Shown: positions 1 to 7,246 of the stretch, in pieces | Numbering within the stretch: position 1 is the stretch's first letter | Layout: the number at the start of each line of letters is the position of its first letter | Notes under the pieces: generated by a model | What the model was told of the DNA's origin: nothing | Database searches by the model: none | The model's input: the letters and a program-made list of their open reading frames with translations, nothing else | Position numbers and translations under genes: made by a program | Source of the DNA: Planctomycetaceae bacterium | Lineage (GTDB): Bacteria; Planctomycetota; Planctomycetia; Pirellulales; Pirellulaceae | Length of the DNA: 7,937 nt | Direction: 5' to 3' | Assembly (NCBI GenBank): GCA_003455945.1 | Contig: DMPQ01000385.1 | Span: forward strand, 12,875 to 20,811

Positions 1-1393
1 CGAACGCTACGATCGCGGCGCCGAAGCTGCCGAGCGCACCCATCTTCACCGAATCGAGGGTCGGCCCCGGTTCGCTGAAGGCGGCGGTCGACACGAACAG
101 CGCGACCGTGAAGCCGATGCCGGCGACGCAGCCGAGCGTGATGACATGTCGATAGGTCATGCCGGCAGGAATCTGCAGGCGGAAGACCTTCTCGGCGATC
201 AGCGTCAGCAGCGTGATGCCGACCGGCTTGCCGACGATCAGCCCGGCCAGGACCAGCCAGGTTCCTGTCCCGACGTTCGAGAACGCGACGGCGGCATTGC
301 AGAGGCCGAAGAAGCCGAGCAGCACCTCGGTCGGATTCTTGAAGAAGTGTTCGAACTCGCTCAGCGTGTCTTTCCGTCCCAACTCATTGACGGCGAAGAT
401 ACCGAGGTCGCTTTTCGCGTGCGGCAGCGTCGGGATGATCGGAACCAGACCGAGCGCGGGATGGACTCCCGCCATGTAGAACGAGGTCCAGCTCATCACG
501 CCCGGAACGAGCAGGTACCACCAGAAGCTATGAATTCGCAGCTTCTTGGAGACCACACCCGCGACGATCGCTCCGACCGAGAGGAGTAGCCACATCGGTT
601 CGAGCGGAGCCGAGGGGTAGAAGATCGCGAGGATCACCAGCCCTGCTGCGTCGTCGGCGATCGCCAACAGCAGCAGGAACGCGATGGCGGGATGCCCGTT
701 GCCGAAGATGATTCGGGCGACGAGGTAACTGAACGCGATGTCGGTGGCACAGGGAATCGCCCAACCACGTCCCAGCACGGACCATTCGCTGAACATCAGG
801 ACGCCGACCGAGTAGACGATCGCCGGTCCGACGACTCCGCCGAGTGTCGCGAGCAACGGCGTCGCCGCCTTGCGCGGGTTCGACAATGCACCTCCCGGCA
901 ACAACGACTCCCAAACCTCCTTCGTCGCCATGCCGAAGAAGAGAGCCATCAGAACGTCGTTGATCAGGAAGTGAAGCGTCAGGCCATGATGCGCTCCGGA
1001 CGACTTCTCGGCATGCTTGTCGCTCTTCTCCGCATCGGCTCCGTCGGCCGGAGCGGCTGCGGATTCCTGCGACTCGCCGGCTGCCGGGGCCGATTCCGAC
1101 GAAGTTCCCTCGACATGAGCCTCTTCCGCATGTCCAGGCTCCGCCGCATGATCGCCGTCGGCGTGAGCGCCATCCGCATGCGTCTCGTCCGCGTGATCGC
1201 CGTCATGCGACCCGCTCTTGCCGGTCACCAGTTCGACAAGATCGGTATGGAAGATCTGGTGATGCGTGTGGGTTCCGAGTTGGGCATCGGTATTGGCCCA
1301 GATCAGGGCGAGGATCGTGCCGCTGATCAGGAACAGGCTGTTGCCGAACAGGAACTGGATCAGACCTTTCGGCTTCTTCTCGTCGTGGCTCAT
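1..1393 (-). CDS. nhaA: Na+/H+ antiporter NhaA (3' end cut by window edge)
   Basis: This gene encodes an inner-membrane NhaA-type antiporter that exports Na+ (or Li+) in exchange for protons. The reading frame runs off the left edge, and 464 codons are visible. Landmarks match E. coli NhaA. GWAIPCATDIAF carries the D133 equivalent at D218, IADDAAGL carries the D163/D164 pair at D247/D248, and GLIVGKPVGI carries the K300 equivalent at K389. The first helix is about residues 14-33, and the second begins at LHFLINDVLMALFF (140-153). Between them lies a His/Asp-rich insertion of about 70 residues (roughly 60-135), which accounts for the offset of about 84 from E. coli numbering. The TM2 sensor segment reads ATKEVWESL, keeping the E78 equivalent (E159) but not R81 or E82. 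The ATG at 1393 is preceded by a weak GGGA seven bases upstream. The frame stays open further upstream, but that stretch does not look like NhaA. The family call is secure; substrate and pH response are inferred. Confidence 0.96.
   Translation of the reverse strand, partial: MSHDEKKPKGLIQFLFGNSLFLISGTILALIWANTDAQLGTHTHHQIFHTDLVELVTGKSGSHDGDHADETHADGAHADGDHAAEPGHAEEAHVEGTSSESAPAAGESQESAAAPADGADAEKSDKHAEKSSGAHHGLTLHFLINDVLMALFFGMATKEVWESLLPGGALSNPRKAATPLLATLGGVVGPAIVYSVGVLMFSEWSVLGRGWAIPCATDIAFSYLVARIIFGNGHPAIAFLLLLAIADDAAGLVILAIFYPSAPLEPMWLLLSVGAIVAGVVSKKLRIHSFWWYLLVPGVMSWTSFYMAGVHPALGLVPIIPTLPHAKSDLGIFAVNELGRKDTLSEFEHFFKNPTEVLLGFFGLCNAAVAFSNVGTGTWLVLAGLIVGKPVGITLLTLIAEKVFRLQIPAGMTYRHVITLGCVAGIGFTVALFVSTAAFSEPGPTLDSVKMGALGSFGAAIVAF
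1109..1195 (-). repeat. Degenerate five-residue His/Asp repeat inside nhaA
   Basis: Codons 67-95 of nhaA encode a loose repeat of the form HADGx, with His at residues 67, 72, 77, 82, 88 and 93, that is, every five or six residues. H63 precedes it, and further His lie at 42, 44, 45, 49, 127, 135 and 136. Asp, Glu, Ala and Gly fill the rest. The following part (about 97-125) is Ala/Ser/Glu-rich and low in complexity. In E. coli NhaA this position is the periplasmic loop holding the beta-hairpin used for dimer contact. His/Asp-rich loops of this kind bind divalent metals in other transporters, so metal binding is a reasonable but untested inference. Confidence 0.6.
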
Positions 1394-1838
1394 GAGCGTT
1401 TCCCGGCGGGGGCACGTCTCGCGAAGCCGTCGAGGCTCGCCGACGCGACAAACGGTGGATGGATCGAACCGGACGGCGCTTCCGCCGCCGACAATCCGAG
1501 TCGGCAACGGACCTCGATCGCAAGCGGATGCGAGATCGGACGGGAACGGAACGTCGCGAACCGACGATCGGTCCCCACCCTTCAACGGAACATAGGACAC
1601 GGCTCGTGCGCCATCGGGCTAACGGCCGGTTCCGTCGAAGGTTCCTCGGGATGGCTCCACGCGTCGGATCGCCGGAGCTCGAGAGGAGATTTCGCACCGA
1701 GATCGACGTCGGCGCGACGGCTCCGTTGTAGGAATCGGGGGGGAAACGGTCAACGCCACCCTCGAAATCGTCAGACTTCGATCATTCGGACGACCGGCAA
1801 AGCTCTTCGGTCAAGGCGGACAGCAGGCTGTCGATCGT
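1394..1838. other. Non-coding gap upstream of nhaA
   Basis: This 445-nt stretch lies between the stop of the DUF502 gene and the start of nhaA, both on the minus strand, so it is the nhaA upstream region. It holds one promoter-like pair (1725-1753) and several short inverted repeats. One is GACAG/CTGTC with a 4-nt loop at 1819-1832, just after the DUF502 stop. Another is ACCGA/TCGGT with a 3-nt loop at 1560-1572. None is followed by a T tract on the minus strand, so I see no intrinsic terminator. Open frames here, including a 62-codon one ending in an ATGA overlap with nhaA, have no ribosome binding site at a usable distance and no recognisable product. Confidence 0.6.
1725..1753 (-). promoter_or_regulatory. 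Candidate sigma-70-type promoter for nhaA
   Basis: Read on the minus strand, TTGACC (1753-1748) matches the -35 consensus at five of six positions. TACAAC (1730-1725) matches the -10 consensus at four of six, and the spacer is exactly 17 nt. The spacer contains a run of seven C. Transcription would start near 1718 and give nhaA a leader of about 325 nt. In a GC-rich genome a match this good is uncommon but can occur by chance. Confidence 0.3.
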
Positions 1839-2624
1839 TCACGGACCGGGCGGCGCTACCTCGACGGACCCCAACATCTTCAGTTCTTCCGGCGAGTAGT
1901 ACTCGACGAACTGCGGCATCGAGATCCCTCCCGAGACGATCGCCTGCACCGTGTCTTGGACGTCCCACGAGATATCGAAGACGTCCTCTTCGGGGACCAG
2001 CAGCATGAAACCCGAGGTCGGCACGGGGGTCGTCGGACAGTAGACGCAGAGAATCGTCTTGCCCGTCAGGCGGTCGACGCAGGTCGACGTGACGAAGCCG
2101 GGTACTTTGGCGCCGGGATGCGGAAACGTCACGAGGACGACCCGCTGAAACTGCGGACTCGGTCCGCTCCGCTGGATCGAATCGATCACCTTCATGACGG
2201 CCGAGTAGATCGTGCGGACGACCGGAACCTGGAGCAGGACCCAGTCCATCAGGCGATGGACGCGCGATCGAAAGAACATTCCCAGCAGAAAGAGCGTCGA
2301 AAGGATCAGGACGATCGCGACGATCGGCGCCAGAGCATTGACCACCCAGCTTTCGGCCTGAACCAGCTGCGTCGTGTCCCACCATCGAAGCACGAGCCGT
2401 GCGATCGGCGCAATCAGGTTTTCGGAAAGCAGGTCGTAGGTCCACTTGATCACGAATGCCGTGACGAGCAACGGCAGCGCGAGGAACAGCCCGCTCAGGA
2501 CCCGGTTCCGCAGGATCAACCAGGTCTCGCGAAACGGCCCCCCCTTAGACGCCGGCGCGGCGGAAGGGCTGGCCGAAGGAGTTTCGGGTGAAGGGGCGGA
2601 AACCGGGGGGCCAACGTCCGACAT
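1839..2624 (-). CDS. DUF502 family membrane protein
   Basis: This is a 261-residue membrane protein of the DUF502 family, whose biochemical function is not established in bacteria. Residues 1-30 form a Pro/Ser/Ala-rich, probably disordered cytoplasmic tail. Helices lie at about 42-64 (LSGLFLALPLLVTAFVIKW) and 96-117 (NALAPIVAIVLILSTLFLLG). The family hallmark PVVRTIYSAVMKV is at 134-146. The C-terminal soluble domain holds the most conserved parts, PTTPVPTSGFMLLVPEEDV (197-215) and QAIVSGGISMP (227-237). No start lies upstream in frame before a stop at 2709-2711, so the ATG at 2624 is the only choice. A GGAG sits 10 nt upstream of it, slightly far. The gene follows the BatA operon after a long gap and precedes nhaA, so it may be transcribed separately. 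Its N-terminal tail is longer than the helical core needs. Confidence 0.93.
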   Translation of the reverse strand: MSDVGPPVSAPSPETPSASPSAAPASKGGPFRETWLILRNRVLSGLFLALPLLVTAFVIKWTYDLLSENLIAPIARLVLRWWDTTQLVQAESWVVNALAPIVAIVLILSTLFLLGMFFRSRVHRLMDWVLLQVPVVRTIYSAVMKVIDSIQRSGPSPQFQRVVLVTFPHPGAKVPGFVTSTCVDRLTGKTILCVYCPTTPVPTSGFMLLVPEEDVFDISWDVQDTVQAIVSGGISMPQFVEYYSPEELKMLGSVEVAPPGP

Positions 2625-2753
2625 CTCGATACGACTCCACGAGTTCCGGCAACGGGAGACCGATCGACGACAGGCGTCGGAATCGACTCGCTCGGCCGCG
2701 TCGGCCCACTAGGCGATTCGCGGCACGATCCGGAACGGCCTCAGCAGAGTAGC

Positions 2754-2770
2754 ACGTCGGCACGCGACGT
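2754..2770. repeat. Short perfect hairpin after the BatA operon
   Basis: ACGTCG and CGACGT form a perfect 6-bp stem with a 5-nt loop (GCACG). It lies downstream of the BatA-type gene and its possible small partner, and upstream of the DUF502 gene. There is no T tract on either side, so it is not a standard intrinsic terminator. CG-rich words recur often here, and a chance match is quite possible. Confidence 0.25.
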
Positions 2771-2874
2771 ACCGACTAGCGAGGCGCCGATGGGAGATTG
2801 GCCGAAGCGACTCGCCGCGAACCGAAGTCCGCGGCCGTGTCGCTTCGTTTCGGCGAAGATCGTTCGCGGTCGCT

Positions 2875-2970
2875 TCATCCCTGGCCGCTCGACAGCCTGA
2901 ATTGGCCGATCATGGCCCAGACGGCAACGAACAGCAGCGTCATGGCGAGGTCGAGAACTCCGGCAGACAT
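2875..2970 (-). CDS. Possible 31-residue single-pass membrane protein
   Basis: I do not recognise this ORF. From the ATG at 2970 it encodes a 31-residue peptide with one hydrophobic segment, VLDLAMTLLFVAVWAMIGQF (residues 5-24), and a short polar tail. An AAGG lies seven bases upstream. The frame is also open back to an ATG at 3096, six bases after the stop of the BatA-type gene, which would give 73 residues. That upper part has about 60% G or C at third codon positions and no ribosome binding site, while the lower 31 codons have about 80%, closer to the neighbours. I therefore prefer the short form. If real, it would be the last gene of the MoxR/DUF58/BatA operon. It could equally be a chance hydrophobic frame. 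Confidence 0.33.
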   Translation of the reverse strand: MSAGVLDLAMTLLFVAVWAMIGQFRLSSGQG

Positions 2971-3102
2971 GGGAAGCCCTTGCGCTTGGTCGACAGCGGG
3001 GCTCTTCCGTGAGATGGCGACATCCGTGGTACGGACGGTATCGACTCGCATCCGACGGAATTCCAAAGGACGTTCGACTCGCGATACCGCGGGCATCTTG
3101 AC

Positions 3103-5226
3103 TCAGGTTTCGCCGACCCGATTCTCTTCGCTCGTCGCCAGCATCGTTTCGACCTTCGCTTCCGCGACTCGCGTCGACGCTCGCCAGCCGAGCCATGATT
3201 CGGCAATCGAAAGCACGAGCGCCGCGAACAGCCCCCAGCGCCAGTAGCCTTGAGTACGCTCGAGCTTCTCGTCCTCCAGACGCCGACTCGCGACCTGCCG
3301 ATCGAGCTCCGCAAGTGTCGCATCGGCGTTCGGCAACCAGGTCGCGATATCGGCCGAGTGGTCCCCTTGCTCGTCGAACTCGTTCGCCGGAACCCTGGCG
3401 ACAATCCAGAGATCGCCGCTGTCGAGCTGGTCGGCAGCGCGATAGGCTCCCGGAGCGGGCATGCCCCAACCGCTCCATGTCGTCTCGGCATCGCCGATCG
3501 ACCCTCGCGATTCCGATCGGGCCGCCGGCGAATCGGTCGCGATCCGGTCGAGCGACAGTCGATCGCAATCCTCGATCGCATGATCCGGAAGCGCCTCCGC
3601 AAAACCGATCAGCGTCGTGACCAAGGGGGCGAAACGACTGCTCCTGCCGAGTTCCGATTCTTCGCGCGTCCAGCCGGTCGTCATCAACACCACGGTTCCC
3701 TCGCCGACATTCGCCGCGACGATCCAAGGCGAACCGTCGTCGAACTCCGCCACGACGCGAAGGCTGTCGTCGCCCGAAGGGACGGCATCACGCCAACTCA
3801 ACCGCCGCTGACGCCAGACATGGATCTCACCGAAGTCGCGGAATGACTCCACCGCGAACTCGCCGAGCAACGGGTCATCTCTCTCCGCACCACGGATCAG
3901 CAGGAAGTCGTCGAGAGGAGTTTCGGCGATACGCAGTTCCGAGTCGGGGAGCAGTCGGTCGAACAGCGGTTCCCATGCGGCAGCGTTCGCTTCGTCGACG
4001 GGTCGATCGAGCGCAATCACCAGGCGTTCGCCTCGTTGAACACGCGACACGATCGAGTCGACCGCGTCGACTTCCGGAGGGTTCAGCAGCAAGGTGCAGG
4101 CAAGCCCCGCCTGAGCATCGGTCGACGGATCACTCGTGGTATCCGCGATCTTCTCGCTCCAGGCTGGCCGCGGACGCTCCAGACTCTCGATCGCCGTCCG
4201 AATGATCCACGCCGATTCGTCGGACGGATCGCCGTTCCAGCGGATCGTCCCCTCGCGCGTTCCGATCGGCGGCAGGTACAAGCGGTTGCCGAACTCGGTC
4301 GGGTCTCCTTCCAGTCGCAGTTCGAAGGGGATTTCCGAGCCCGGTACCATCACGATACGAGATCGGCCCGGCGGCAACGTCAGCTCGATCTCCGAACGGC
4401 CGAGCGAGTCGACCAAACGAAATCGCTCGTGCGTCGAATCGCCGGCATTCGAGATCCGTACGCGATACTCGGACCGATCCGCCGATCCCTCCGGCGCCAG
4501 CAGTTCGAGCCAAGCGTCGTCGTGAAGCATCGGTCGCTCGACCGGATGCAGTCGAACCGAGACACCGCTCGGCCATTCGATCGAACGCCAATCGGCCGAG
4601 TCGCCCGACGAGAAGTCCGAAATCAGATGCAGCTCGAGTTCCGTCCTCTGGCCGTCGGCATCGGCCAGCGAAGCATGTCGATCCAGTACCTGGCGCACGG
4701 CATTCGGCAGATCGTCCGATCCCCAGCTCGGAGTCGCCCGATCCGACGGCATCGAACCACCTCCGATTCCGTCCCCTTCGCCCGCAACGTCCCAGCGATC
4801 GATCCGCGGAACGAGATCCGGCCCGGCGAGCCAGAACGCGATCGGCCGATCCGACGGCGTGCCGCGAATCAGTTCGTCGGCGATTCTCTCTCCCTCGCTC
4901 CATCGCTCACGCCGACGCATGCTTGCGCTCGCATCGAGCACTACCGCGACATGACGCCGCGCCGACGGCTGAACCACCGTCCGTTCCGATCGCAGAAACG
5001 GGCGGGTGAAGGCGAAGGCGATCAGCGCGAGCATCAGCGCTCGAACGATCAGCAGCGGCAGGTCCTCGAGTCGAGAGCGACGCGACGGCAGGGGAGGGGC
5101 CGCGGACAGGAACATCAGCGTGCTGATCGGCCGCTCGTTGCGTACGGTGCGACGGATCAGATGAAAGAGAACCGGTAGCGCGATCGTCGCCGCTCCGGCC
5201 AGGAACCAAGGGGCCAGCAGACTCAT
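3103..5226 (-). CDS. BatA-type membrane protein with von Willebrand factor A domain
   Basis: This is a 707-residue membrane-anchored protein. Residues 1-78 match the BatA N-terminal domain, with helices at about 8-25 and 57-76 flanking an Arg-rich loop. A von Willebrand A domain follows. Its metal-ion-dependent adhesion motif is D98-A-S-A-S102, and a second conserved strand LISDF has D204. Residues 231-320 look beta-rich. Residues 375-545 resemble the glutamine-amidotransferase-like region found in long planctomycete BatA proteins, including GEGTVVLMTTGWT (508-520). A last helix lies at about 662-681 and is followed by a short charged tail. By the positive-inside rule, the Arg-rich loop and the tail are cytoplasmic, so the large domain would be periplasmic. 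The start overlaps the DUF58 stop by ATGA and has a strong GGAGG six bases upstream, indicating translational coupling. The family call is firm; its partner and function are unknown, with MoxR and DUF58 as likely interactors. Confidence 0.93.
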   Translation of the reverse strand: MSLLAPWFLAGAATIALPVLFHLIRRTVRNERPISTLMFLSAAPPLPSRRSRLEDLPLLIVRALMLALIAFAFTRPFLRSERTVVQPSARRHVAVVLDASASMRRRERWSEGERIADELIRGTPSDRPIAFWLAGPDLVPRIDRWDVAGEGDGIGGGSMPSDRATPSWGSDDLPNAVRQVLDRHASLADADGQRTELELHLISDFSSGDSADWRSIEWPSGVSVRLHPVERPMLHDDAWLELLAPEGSADRSEYRVRISNAGDSTHERFRLVDSLGRSEIELTLPPGRSRIVMVPGSEIPFELRLEGDPTEFGNRLYLPPIGTREGTIRWNGDPSDESAWIIRTAIESLERPRPAWSEKIADTTSDPSTDAQAGLACTLLLNPPEVDAVDSIVSRVQRGERLVIALDRPVDEANAAAWEPLFDRLLPDSELRIAETPLDDFLLIRGAERDDPLLGEFAVESFRDFGEIHVWRQRRLSWRDAVPSGDDSLRVVAEFDDGSPWIVAANVGEGTVVLMTTGWTREESELGRSSRFAPLVTTLIGFAEALPDHAIEDCDRLSLDRIATDSPAARSESRGSIGDAETTWSGWGMPAPGAYRAADQLDSGDLWIVARVPANEFDEQGDHSADIATWLPNADATLAELDRQVASRRLEDEKLERTQGYWRWGLFAALVLSIAESWLGWRASTRVAEAKVETMLATSEENRVGET

Positions 5227-6158
5227 CGGCTCCCTCCGATCCGCTCCCGGCGCAGCACGCGGCCGGCCAATCGTCGCGAGCGGGCGAGCAGTGCCGCTGC
5301 CAACGCCTCGTCGAGCGGTCGATCGGTCATCACGACGAACCGATCGGCCCCCAGGCGTTTCGCGAGCTCGTCGAGTCGCTGCTGATGAGCCTCGAATCGT
5401 CGGCGATAGTCCTCCGCCGCGCGACGCGGATCGATCACGATCCGGCGTCCGGTCTCGAGATCACGAACCTGATAGGGGTCTTCCGGAGCGAGCGCCGTTT
5501 CGCGCGGGTCGAGCAGTTGCAACAGGAGCAGGTCCTGACCTCGACCGCGCAACATCCCGAGCGAACGTTCGAGTCCCTCCGGATCGGTCAGGCAGTCCGA
5601 CACGAGCACGACCAACCCGCGGCGATTCACCAGGCGACTGAAGTGCTCGAGCGACCGAACCGGATCGGTCGCCTCGCCGGTAGGAGCGGCGGCGAGCGTC
5701 GCGAGCAGATGCTGCCACTGGCGGACTCGGAATCGAGCGGGAACGAATCGCTCCACATCGCCGGCGAATCGAGCGATCCCGACCGCATCGTGCCGCTCCA
5801 GCAGCAGATAGGCCAACGTCGCGGTGAGCGTACGAGCGTACTCGAACTTCGTGACCCCTTCCGATCCGAACTCCATCGAACGACTGGCGTCGATCAGGAA
5901 CCAGCAGCGCAGGTTCGTCTCGTCCTCGAACCGCTTCACATAGGGACGATCCGAGCGAGCGAACCGTTTCCAATCGAGGAACCGGAGGTCGTCTCCCGGG
6001 GCATAAGGGCGGTATTCGGTGAACTCGATCGACAGCCCAGGCAACGGGCTCCGATGAAGTCCGCGATGCATACCGGCGACGATCGTCCGCGCGCGCAGCT
6101 CCAGGTCGCGGATTCGGACCAAGGCTCGGGGATCGAGAGCGTCGCGAGACGCGGACAT
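5223..6158 (-). CDS. DUF58 domain protein
   Basis: This 311-residue protein has no membrane helix and so is expected in the cytoplasm. The DUF58 core is clear: GLHRSPLPGLSIEFTEYRPY at 33-52, then GDDLRFLDWKRFARS (55-69). These are followed by a von Willebrand-like fold whose metal-site motif is intact (D90-A-S-R-S94), with a second acidic position in LVSDCL (D188). Many DUF58 proteins carry one or two N-terminal helices; this one is the short soluble form. The ATG at 6158 is the only possible start before an upstream stop, and its ribosome binding site is poor. It lies 60 nt after moxR and overlaps the next gene by four bases. In other bacteria, DUF58 and MoxR proteins encoded together are thought to act with von Willebrand partners in protein assembly or maturation; the target here is unknown. 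Confidence 0.95.
   Translation of the reverse strand: MSASRDALDPRALVRIRDLELRARTIVAGMHRGLHRSPLPGLSIEFTEYRPYAPGDDLRFLDWKRFARSDRPYVKRFEDETNLRCWFLIDASRSMEFGSEGVTKFEYARTLTATLAYLLLERHDAVGIARFAGDVERFVPARFRVRQWQHLLATLAAAPTGEATDPVRSLEHFSRLVNRRGLVVLVSDCLTDPEGLERSLGMLRGRGQDLLLLQLLDPRETALAPEDPYQVRDLETGRRIVIDPRRAAEDYRRRFEAHQQRLDELAKRLGADRFVVMTDRPLDEALAAALLARSRRLAGRVLRRERIGGSR
5233..5237 (-). promoter_or_regulatory. Ribosome binding site of the BatA-type gene
   Basis: GGAGG lies inside the last codons of the DUF58 gene, six bases before the ATG at 5226. It fixes the start of the downstream gene and, with the ATGA overlap, points to coupled translation of the two proteins. Confidence 0.75.
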
Positions 6159-6218
6159 CGGCCGACCCGTCGCAAAAGTGGGAGAGATCCGAAACGCGAG
6201 GCGGACAACGGGAAGTAC

Positions 6219-7235
6219 TTAGGGGGCCGGTACGTGCTCCACGAGTCGCGCGACGATCTGAGCGACCGAGATGCCGTCTGCCTCGGCTCGGTAGCTCGGC
6301 AGGATGCGATGCCGAAGAGCCGGCAGCGCGAGGGCCCGAACATCGTCGACCGAGACGTGCGAGCGGCCGTAGAGCAGGGCCCTCGCCTTGGCTCCCATGA
6401 TCAGACTTTGCGCCCCTCGCAGCCCGGCGCCCCAAGAGACCCATTCGTCGACGAACGGCGGCGTTCCCTTGCGATGCGGGCGACTGGCCGACGCCAGGCG
6501 GACGGCATAACGGACGACCGGATCGCCGACCGGAACCCCGGCGGTCACCTTGTGGAAGGCGGCGAGATCCTCGGCGTCGAACATCGGCTCGAGCGTCGGC
6601 AGTTCGCCTCGCGTCGTCCGGCGGACCACTTCGACTTCGTCGTCCTCCTCGAGATAGTCGACCACCACTTCGAACAGGAATCGATCGAGCTGCGCTTCGG
6701 GGAGCGGATAGGTCCCCTCCATCTCGATCGGATTCTGGGTCGCGAGAACGAAGAAGGGACGCGGAAGCGGCAAGCGCTGGCCGGCCGCGGTGACCTGTTG
6801 CTCCTGCATCGCTTCGAGCAGCGCCGCCTGCGTCTTCGGCGGCGTCCGGTTGATCTCGTCGGCCAGGATGACGTTGGCGAAGATCGGACCGCGGACGAAC
6901 TTCAGATGACGCCGTTGGTTCTCGTCCTCCTGCAGGATCTCGGTGCCGACGATATCCGACGGCATCAGATCGGGAGTGAACTGGATGCGGCGGAACTCGA
7001 GTCGAAACAGCTGCGCCAGCGTACGGACCAGGAGTGTCTTGGCGAGCCCCGGCGCGCCGGTGATCAGGCAGTGACCGCCGGCGAAAAGTGCGATCAACAG
7101 CTGCTCGATCGCCTCGTTCTGTCCGACCAGGATCCGGCGAAGCTGTTCGTCGACCGTTCGCCGCGACTCGCGCAGTCGTTCGACCGCTTCTCGCTCCTCC
7201 CGGAACGGATCCGAGTTCGATTCCGATTCGCTCAC
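6219..7235 (-). CDS. MoxR-family AAA+ ATPase
   Basis: This is a 338-residue cytoplasmic AAA+ ATPase of the MoxR family, of typical length. All core motifs are present: Walker A GAPGLAKT (60-67), Walker B VILADEINR (122-130, with D126 and E127), sensor 1 in ATQNP (N168), a conserved Arg in AQLDRF (R185), and a sensor 2 region with R273 in GLRGAQ. Residues 1-35 form a charged helical lead, and the C-terminal lid is complete. The start is GTG at 7235, chosen because a GGAG lies seven bases upstream. MoxR proteins use ATP to remodel or activate client complexes, typically together with von Willebrand proteins encoded next to them, as here with DUF58 and the BatA-type protein. Whether it shares a transcript with the DUF4159 gene 112 nt upstream is not clear. 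The specific client is unknown. Confidence 0.97.
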   Translation of the reverse strand: MSESESNSDPFREEREAVERLRESRRTVDEQLRRILVGQNEAIEQLLIALFAGGHCLITGAPGLAKTLLVRTLAQLFRLEFRRIQFTPDLMPSDIVGTEILQEDENQRRHLKFVRGPIFANVILADEINRTPPKTQAALLEAMQEQQVTAAGQRLPLPRPFFVLATQNPIEMEGTYPLPEAQLDRFLFEVVVDYLEEDDEVEVVRRTTRGELPTLEPMFDAEDLAAFHKVTAGVPVGDPVVRYAVRLASASRPHRKGTPPFVDEWVSWGAGLRGAQSLIMGAKARALLYGRSHVSVDDVRALALPALRHRILPSYRAEADGISVAQIVARLVEHVPAP

Positions 7236-7242
7236 GTCGCTG

Positions 7243-7246
7243 CTCC
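7243..7246 (-). promoter_or_regulatory. Ribosome binding site deciding the GTG start of the MoxR gene
   Basis: GGAG is separated by seven bases (CAGCGAC) from the GTG at 7235. The spacing is ideal and supports GTG as the true start of the MoxR gene. Confidence 0.65.

Larger units (their letters stand above)
2625..3102. other. Gap between the BatA-type gene and the DUF502 gene
   Basis: This 478-nt stretch holds no gene recognisable by family. It contains a candidate 31-codon membrane-protein ORF (2875-2970) and two small hairpins: ACGTCG/CGACGT at 2754-2770 and CGACG/CGTCG at 2665-2679. A 45-codon frame overlaps the small ORF by ATGA and ends at 2741, but it is Arg-rich and not recognisable. 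I saw no convincing promoter for the DUF502 gene and no T-tract terminator for the upstream operon. Confidence 0.55.

Noticed and set aside
1390..1578. A 62-codon GTG-started frame on the minus strand ending in an ATGA overlap with nhaA
   Set aside because: The AAGG lies directly against its GTG, with no spacing. Because nhaA begins ATGA, any open frame in that register must end there, so the overlap carries no weight.
1394..1621. An N-terminal extension of nhaA to an upstream GTG
   Set aside because: The frame is open for about 75 codons, but the sequence is unlike NhaA and the ATG at 1393 precedes a typical NhaA N-terminus.
1819..1832. GACAG/CTGTC hairpin after the DUF502 stop as a terminator
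   Set aside because: The stem is only five pairs and no T tract follows on the minus strand.
692..2008. A 438-codon open frame on the plus strand across nhaA and the gap
   Set aside because: It runs antisense to nhaA and DUF502 and its product is Arg-rich without recognisable domains; a GC-rich shadow.
2538..2544. A run of seven C (G on the coding strand) in the DUF502 gene as a phase-variation tract
   Set aside because: One or two runs of seven are expected by chance in a window of this size and composition; nothing else suggests phase variation.
2741..3727. A 328-codon minus-strand frame overlapping the BatA-type gene, with a 45-codon end overlapping the small ORF by ATGA
   Set aside because: The product is very Arg-rich, overlaps a secure gene in another frame, and uses rare CTA codons near its end. 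The ATGA overlap arises easily by chance.
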